Shown here: positions 61,201-64,000 of the stretch, piece after piece | Position numbering within the stretch: the stretch's first letter is position 1 | Layout of the letters: each line of letters starts with the position of its first letter | Source: Dendrocalamus latiflorus | Taxonomy: Eukaryota > Streptophyta > Magnoliopsida > Poales > Poaceae | Length of the DNA stretch: 64,000 nt | Direction: 5' to 3' | Assembly: GCA_017311315.1 (NCBI GenBank) | Contig: CM029612.1 | Span: 20,591,125 to 20,655,124, forward strand | Notes under the pieces: model-generated | Told to the model about the DNA's origin: nothing | Seen by the model: the letters and a program-made list of their open reading frames with translations, nothing else | The model's database searches: none | Program-made: the position numbers and the translations under genes

Positions 61201-62962
61201 TCCGCAGCACCCCGTGCTCGATCTCGACACGCGAGCCGTTCTCATCCAGCTGTCCCAAGCTGATGATGGAGTTCCGCAGATCGGGGATGTAGTAGACGCC
61301 GGTGAGCAGCCGGTGCTCGCCAGTCTTGGCGACGAAGACGACAGAGCCGACGCCCTTGATCTCCACGGCGGAGGCATCGCCGAACTTGACGGTGCCTCGA
61401 ACGCCTGAGTCGAGCTCGGAGAAGAACTCCCGCCGCCCGGTCATGTGGTGGGTGGCGCCGGTGTCGAGACACCACCCGTCGGTCCTGTCATTGCCGGAAC
61501 TGTCGCCGAGGAGGGCGTGTGCTTTTGGCTCGTCAAGGTGGAGGAGAGCCACTGCGGCCGGTGCCGCTGGAGGTAGTTCGATGCTCGCATGAGCAATGAA
61601 CAGGACCGGCTGCTCCTCCTCCGCTTGCGCGACGTGGGCCTGGCCGCGTCGTGGCTGTCGACACTCCTTGGCCCAGTGACCAAGCTTGCCGCAGTTGTGG
61701 CAAGAGTCGTCTCGTGCCGGCTTTTGCTTGCCAGCATCACCGCCCTGGGCGCCTTTGCGCGGCTTGCCGCGCTTGCCACTCTTGCGGCCGCCTGTCGTGG
61801 AAGAAGGCTCCCCCTTCTTCTTGTCACCTTGGCCGGCTTCCCACTGCTCCCGAGTGAGGAGGAGCTTCCCGCCAATGGTGACGGGTCCCGAGGGGCGCTG
61901 TGGCTCATCGATGTCGACGACCTTGAGGCGACCCAACGCCTCCTCGATGGTCATCGTGGAGAGATCCAGCAGAGACCCGATCGAGCGAGCCATCTGCTTG
62001 TACTTCTCGGGGACGCAGCGGAAGAGCTTCTCCACAGCTCTCTCTTCGCCGTAGGTGTCGTCGCCGAACTGCACCAACTTGTGCAACAGAGTGTTGAGAC
62101 GGAGAGCAAAGTCATCAACGTCCTCACCTGGCTTGAAGGCCAGGTGCTCCCACTCCGTGCGTAGTGCCTGCAGTGTAGACTTGCGGGCGCGGTCGCTGCC
62201 GATGCGTGCTGCAGCGATGGCGTCCCAAGCCTCTTTGGCAGTCCGCTTGTTGGTAAGCGAGAACTGCATCTCGGGCGGGACTGCGGCGATGAGAGCATCC
62301 AGCGCCCGTCGATCCTGGTCGTAGTCGACGTTGCCGTACCGGACTGCATCCCACATATGCCGCACCTGGAGCTTCACCCTCATCACCGCAGCCCACTCGA
62401 CGTAGTTGGTCTTGGTGAGGGTAGGCCACCCGCCGCCGGGGCCGACGTCCCTGACGACAGCCTGGTACTCGTGGTGACCACGGTACCGAACCGGGGAGAG
62501 AGAGCCACGTTGCCTGTGAGGGCCGCGCTCTCCGTCGACCCGTACGCCGCTGCCGTGCGTGCCTCCTCCAGGAGCGCCGCCGGCGCGTCCGCGCCTGTCT
62601 GGGCTGCCGCCGCGCTCGTGGGCGTGCGCGGCTACCCATTGCGCCGCTCGCCCTTGCGCTGCCTCCCTCTCCAGCAGCTGAGGGTCCGCGTCGGCGCCGC
62701 CATCAACAGAGCCGGAGCTGCTGTTGCTGCCGCGCAGAGCCTTGACCTCTGCTGCTGCCGCACGCGCTGCATCTGCCGCCGCCGCTGCTTCCACCTCCGC
62801 CCTGGCTGCTGCCAGCTCCGCCGCTGCCAGCCTTGACGCCCTTTCCGCCGCCGCAGCGGTCTCTGCCGCCGCTCGCTCGCGCTGCTCTGCCGCGACGAGC
62901 TCGGCCGTCTGCTGACGCCGCATGCTCGAGGCGACCGAGCGCTGAGACTGCCCTGCGGACAT
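58214..62962 (-). CDS. copia gag-pol polyprotein, 1582 residues, intact
   Basis: A single frame from ATG at 62962, 172 bp inside the PBS, to TAG. Residues 20-77 are an Ala/Glu/Arg-rich helical stretch. Gag of the UBN2 type spans about 185-330; the zinc knuckle CHNCGKLGHWAKEC is at 421-434. Aspartic protease has LDTGA with D500. Integrase has an HHCC region at about 640-680 and a catalytic core with HGDLCGP, TDNGGEF (D758) and VVERRN (E794, 35 residues between D and E). A variable Pro/Ser linker follows. RT has WVFKLKRD, LLVGVYVDD (YVDD at 1260-1263) and YGLRQAPRAW; RNase H starts at YSDSDHAGD (D1425). The order protease-integrase-RT-RNase H defines Ty1/copia. All visible catalytic residues are present, so the protein may be functional. 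The frame is much richer in G+C than the flanks. The plus-strand ORFs opposite it are shadows. Confidence 0.97.
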   Translation of the reverse strand: MSAGQSQRSVASSMRRQQTAELVAAEQRERAAAETAAAAERASRLAAAELAAARAEVEAAAAADAARAAAAEVKALRGSNSSSGSVDGGADADPQLLEREAAQGRAAQWVAAHAHERGGSPDRRGRAGGAPGGGTHGSGVRVDGERGPHRQRGSLSPVRYRGHHEYQAVVRDVGPGGGWPTLTKTNYVEWAAVMRVKLQVRHMWDAVRYGNVDYDQDRRALDALIAAVPPEMQFSLTNKRTAKEAWDAIAAARIGSDRARKSTLQALRTEWEHLAFKPGEDVDDFALRLNTLLHKLVQFGDDTYGEERAVEKLFRCVPEKYKQMARSIGSLLDLSTMTIEEALGRLKVVDIDEPQRPSGPVTIGGKLLLTREQWEAGQGDKKKGEPSSTTGGRKSGKRGKPRKGAQGGDAGKQKPARDDSCHNCGKLGHWAKECRQPRRGQAHVAQAEEEQPVLFIAHASIELPPAAPAAVALLHLDEPKAHALLGDSSGNDRTDGWCLDTGATHHMTGRREFFSELDSGVRGTVKFGDASAVEIKGVGSVVFVAKTGEHRLLTGVYYIPDLRNSIISLGQLDENGSRVEIEHGVLRIWDLRRRLLAKVTRGANRLYTLHVQVAQPICLAARQDDEAWQWHERFGHLHFEALKRLSATEMVRGLPCLDHVEQLCDVCVLTKQRRLPFPQQASFRAKERLELVHGDLCGPVTPATPGGRRYFLLLVDDLSRYMWVMVLGSKGEAADAIRRTQAVAEAECGRKLRVLRTDNGGEFTAAEFASYCADEGIQRHYSAPYSPQQNGVVERRNQTVVGMARALLKQRGMPAVFWGEAVVTAVYILNRSPTKALDGRTPYEAWHGRKPAVSHLRVFGSLAFAKELGHIGKLDDRSTPGVFIGYAEGSKAYRILDPDTQRVRISRDVVFDEGRGWTWDKAVDDGSTSTLRDFVIDYVHFERAGGASSSSSPSSSTSTPCSPPAPASAPPPSAPATPHSSPPAHHSPAPAATPPGSAPTASVHDEQRMVEFATPLSHDEDRVDVYHDDEPLRYRTMDNILGELPVPRLAQRDFEAELHLACDDGEPRSFAEAEGDAAWRVAMKQEMDAVERNRTWELADLPAGHHAITLKWVFKLKRDEAGAIVKHKARLVARGFVQQEGVDFDDAFAPVARMESVRLLLALAAQEDWRVHHMDVKSAFLNGDLKEEVYVRQPPGFVIPGKEGKVLRLRKALYGLRQAPRAWNAKLDSTLKQMGFQQSAHEAAVYRRGKGGNALLVGVYVDDLVITGSKEAEVEAFKAEMKTAFQMSDLGLLSFYLGIEVHQDSSGISLRQTAYAKRTVELGGLTDCNPAHTPMEERLKLSRDSTAEEVDATQYRRIVGSLRYLVHTRPDLAFAVGYVSRFMQRPTTEHQQAVKRILRYVAGTSDYGLHYPRCPGAAHFIGYSDSDHAGDIDTSKSTSGILFFLGKCLVSWQSVKQQVVALSSCEAEYIAASTASTQALWLARLLGDLLGRDTEAVELRVDSKSALALAKNPVFHERSKHIRVKYHFIRGCLEQGSIKASYINTTDQLADLLTKPLGRIKFLELCSKIRMVRSSHKTTHKT

Positions 62963-63134
62963 GGCGCGCTACTGGGGGGCTGTTGCGTGGAGAGAGGGCT
63001 GCTTCTGACGAGCTGCCGCCCGTCTCCGGAGAGGAGTGAGCGGGGACAGCCGGAGCTGCTGCTGCTACCGGCCGGGGCTGCTGCGAGGCCGGAGAAGGAG
63101 ATGAGCAGGAGATGCTCAGGCTACAGGATACTAA

Positions 63135-63147
63135 GGCTCTGATACCA
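63135..63147 (-). other. primer binding site, tRNA-iMet type
   Basis: The minus strand reads TGGTATCAGAGCC, perfect, two bases inside the 5' LTR. Confidence 0.95.
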
Positions 63148-63149
63148 CT

Positions 63150-63574
63150 TGTTAGTCGCTGGACTCTTGCTCTTGGTGATAGCAAGATCCTTACTCTCAT
63201 GGAGAGGATGACACTAGGAGATGGGGCAAGTTTTTCTTGTTTATTGCTCACACAATGCCATGCCAACCTGAGGGGTTGGAGATACATATTTATAGGCTGA
63301 GAACCAGCCAAGCATATGCTAAGATGCTATCCTAGATGCTGTCCTAAAGCGGTCAATATGCTGTCCTAAAGCAAAAGCAGATGCTGTCCTAAAAGCAGAT
63401 GCTGTCCTAAAAGTAGATGCTGTCCTAAAAGCAGATGCTGTCCTAAAGCAAAAGCAGATGCTGTCCTAAAAGCAGATGCTGTCCTAAAGCAAAAGCAGAT
63501 GCTGTCCTAAAGCAGTCAAAAAACAAAAACTACCACAGCCCCACAAAGACCACAGTACAGGGACTTATTCATCA
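63150..63574 (-). repeat. 5' LTR of intact copia element
   Basis: On the minus strand it begins TGATGAATAAGTCC. A TATA-like TATAAATA (63287-63294) and AATAAA (63240-63245) fit promoter and poly(A) roles. Upstream of the TATA, in U3, lie nine tandem copies of a short repeat. Confidence 0.95.
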
Positions 63575-63605
63575 TAGGTAAGCTGTGAACTGATTCAATA
63601 TACTC
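63575..63605 (-). other. first half of interrupted transporter exon
   Basis: The acceptor TTATGCAG is followed by 31 coding bases (EYIESVHSLP plus one base) ending in the 5-bp TSD copy, after which the LTR begins. Confidence 0.9.
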
Positions 63606-63781
63606 CTGCATAAGAGGATTATTTTGAATATCTTCTGCCCCACATTATAGATTTTGATAAATGGAAGCTATTTAGAGCAGCAACTAACTCTAATCTCAGC
63701 AGCCTCTTCAGATATGTCAGCATTTCCCCCCCTAAGCTTTTGCAATGAAGCACAAAATTCTTTCTCTCTTCCAATATTGGC

Positions 63782-64000
63782 CTGCCATATTATTGAAGAA
63801 TGAACATTAGTACGAAAGTGTACTATGGGAAGTCATAGCTTGAGTCAAGGTTTATTATTCACCAAAGAGATATGTTTCAAGTTGGATTATTAATTTATTA
63901 TATTTCACCATGTGTTGTAATCAGAAAGAAGTCATGAATGTAAGAAAAATCTTTTGATGGAAGGTCAAATGGTTGAGCTGCAGCATTCATCATTTCTTTT
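63782..64000 (-). other. transporter intron, 5' side
   Basis: This is the sequence upstream of the acceptor (AATATGGCAG) of exon 63689-63781. No further exon was recognised before the window ends; preceding exons must lie beyond 64000. Confidence 0.6.

Larger units (their letters stand above)
57781..63574 (-). mobile_element. complete Ty1/copia retrotransposon, recent insertion
   Basis: A 5794-bp element with 425-bp LTRs at 57781-58205 and 63150-63574, TG...CA ends and a perfect TSD TAGGT on the plus strand (57776-57780, 63575-63579). It has a PBS, a polypurine tract and one open gag-pol frame. A base-by-base reading of the two printed LTRs showed no difference. It sits in an exon of the transporter, in the same transcriptional direction. 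Confidence 0.97.
55599..63781 (-). pseudogene. ERD6-like sugar transporter, 3' half, disrupted by retrotransposon
   Basis: This is the C-terminal half of an MFS monosaccharide transporter of the ERD6-like group, a membrane protein usually placed on the tonoplast. Exons on the minus strand, in order: 63689-63781 (REKEF..GGNADISEEAAEIR); one exon split into 63575-63605 and 57726-57780; 57503-57587 (GLMVFQQLGGINALGFY); 57381-57424; 57244-57306; 57100-57159; 56309-56362; 56162-56221; 55941-56055; and 55599-55720 (FVARLVPETKGRTLEEIQ, stop TGA). All junctions have GT/AG and phases agree, giving about 258 residues, roughly TM7-TM12 plus the preceding loop. The QQLGGIN and PETKGRT motifs are family hallmarks. 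Upstream exons lie beyond 64000. Apart from the insertion, no stop or frameshift is visible, so the gene was intact until the element arrived. Confidence 0.9.

Noticed and set aside
58679..62836. Plus-strand ORFs of up to 421 codons inside the copia element
   Set aside because: Antisense shadows of the intact gag-pol frame.

Overview
This window looks like nuclear DNA from a grass (Poaceae). That is inferred from the very GC-rich coding exon of the one intact host gene, the many-exon ERD6-like transporter, long-LTR Ty3/gypsy and SIRE/Maximus-type copia elements primed by initiator-methionine tRNA, a CACTA element and abundant Tourist- and hAT-type small elements. No bacterial features, rRNA or tRNA genes are visible. 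Most of the window is nested transposable elements.

Layout. 1-7539 is a deleted Ty3/gypsy element on the minus strand. 7540-22019 is an old SIRE-like copia gag element, also minus, cut into pieces by three solo LTRs. 22849-26021 is the only intact host gene, a two-exon membrane-anchored armadillo-repeat protein on the plus strand. 26634-33902 is a small MITE followed by a transposon with roughly 670-bp inverted arms; its left arm was split by a 5.1-kb gypsy solo LTR, which itself carries a hAT-type element and a Tourist-like MITE. 34000-35745 is a truncated copia gag with PBS and LTR. 35836-40200 is low-copy-looking DNA with three hAT-type elements, two with perfect 8-bp target-site duplications (TSDs). 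40230-47195 is a second SIRE-like gag element whose LTR contains another solo LTR. 48561-49262 is a broken F-box-like gene. 49554-54132 is a degraded CACTA element. 54309-54845 is another small hAT-type element.

55599-64000 is the most interesting part. The 3' half of an ERD6-like (MFS) sugar transporter gene lies on the minus strand, and its 5' half is outside the window. One exon is split by a complete copia retrotransposon (57781-63574). The element has apparently identical 425-bp LTRs, a perfect 5-bp TSD, PBS, polypurine tract and one uninterrupted 1582-codon gag-pol frame, so the insertion looks very recent. The exon reads in frame across the site once the element and one TSD copy are ignored.

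Every LTR element whose direction can be judged lies on the minus strand. Four LTRs are solo with a TSD, and one more has only a 4/5 TSD match, so LTR-LTR recombination has been frequent here. No unknown multi-gene system was seen; the novelty is in the structure and history of the insertions.
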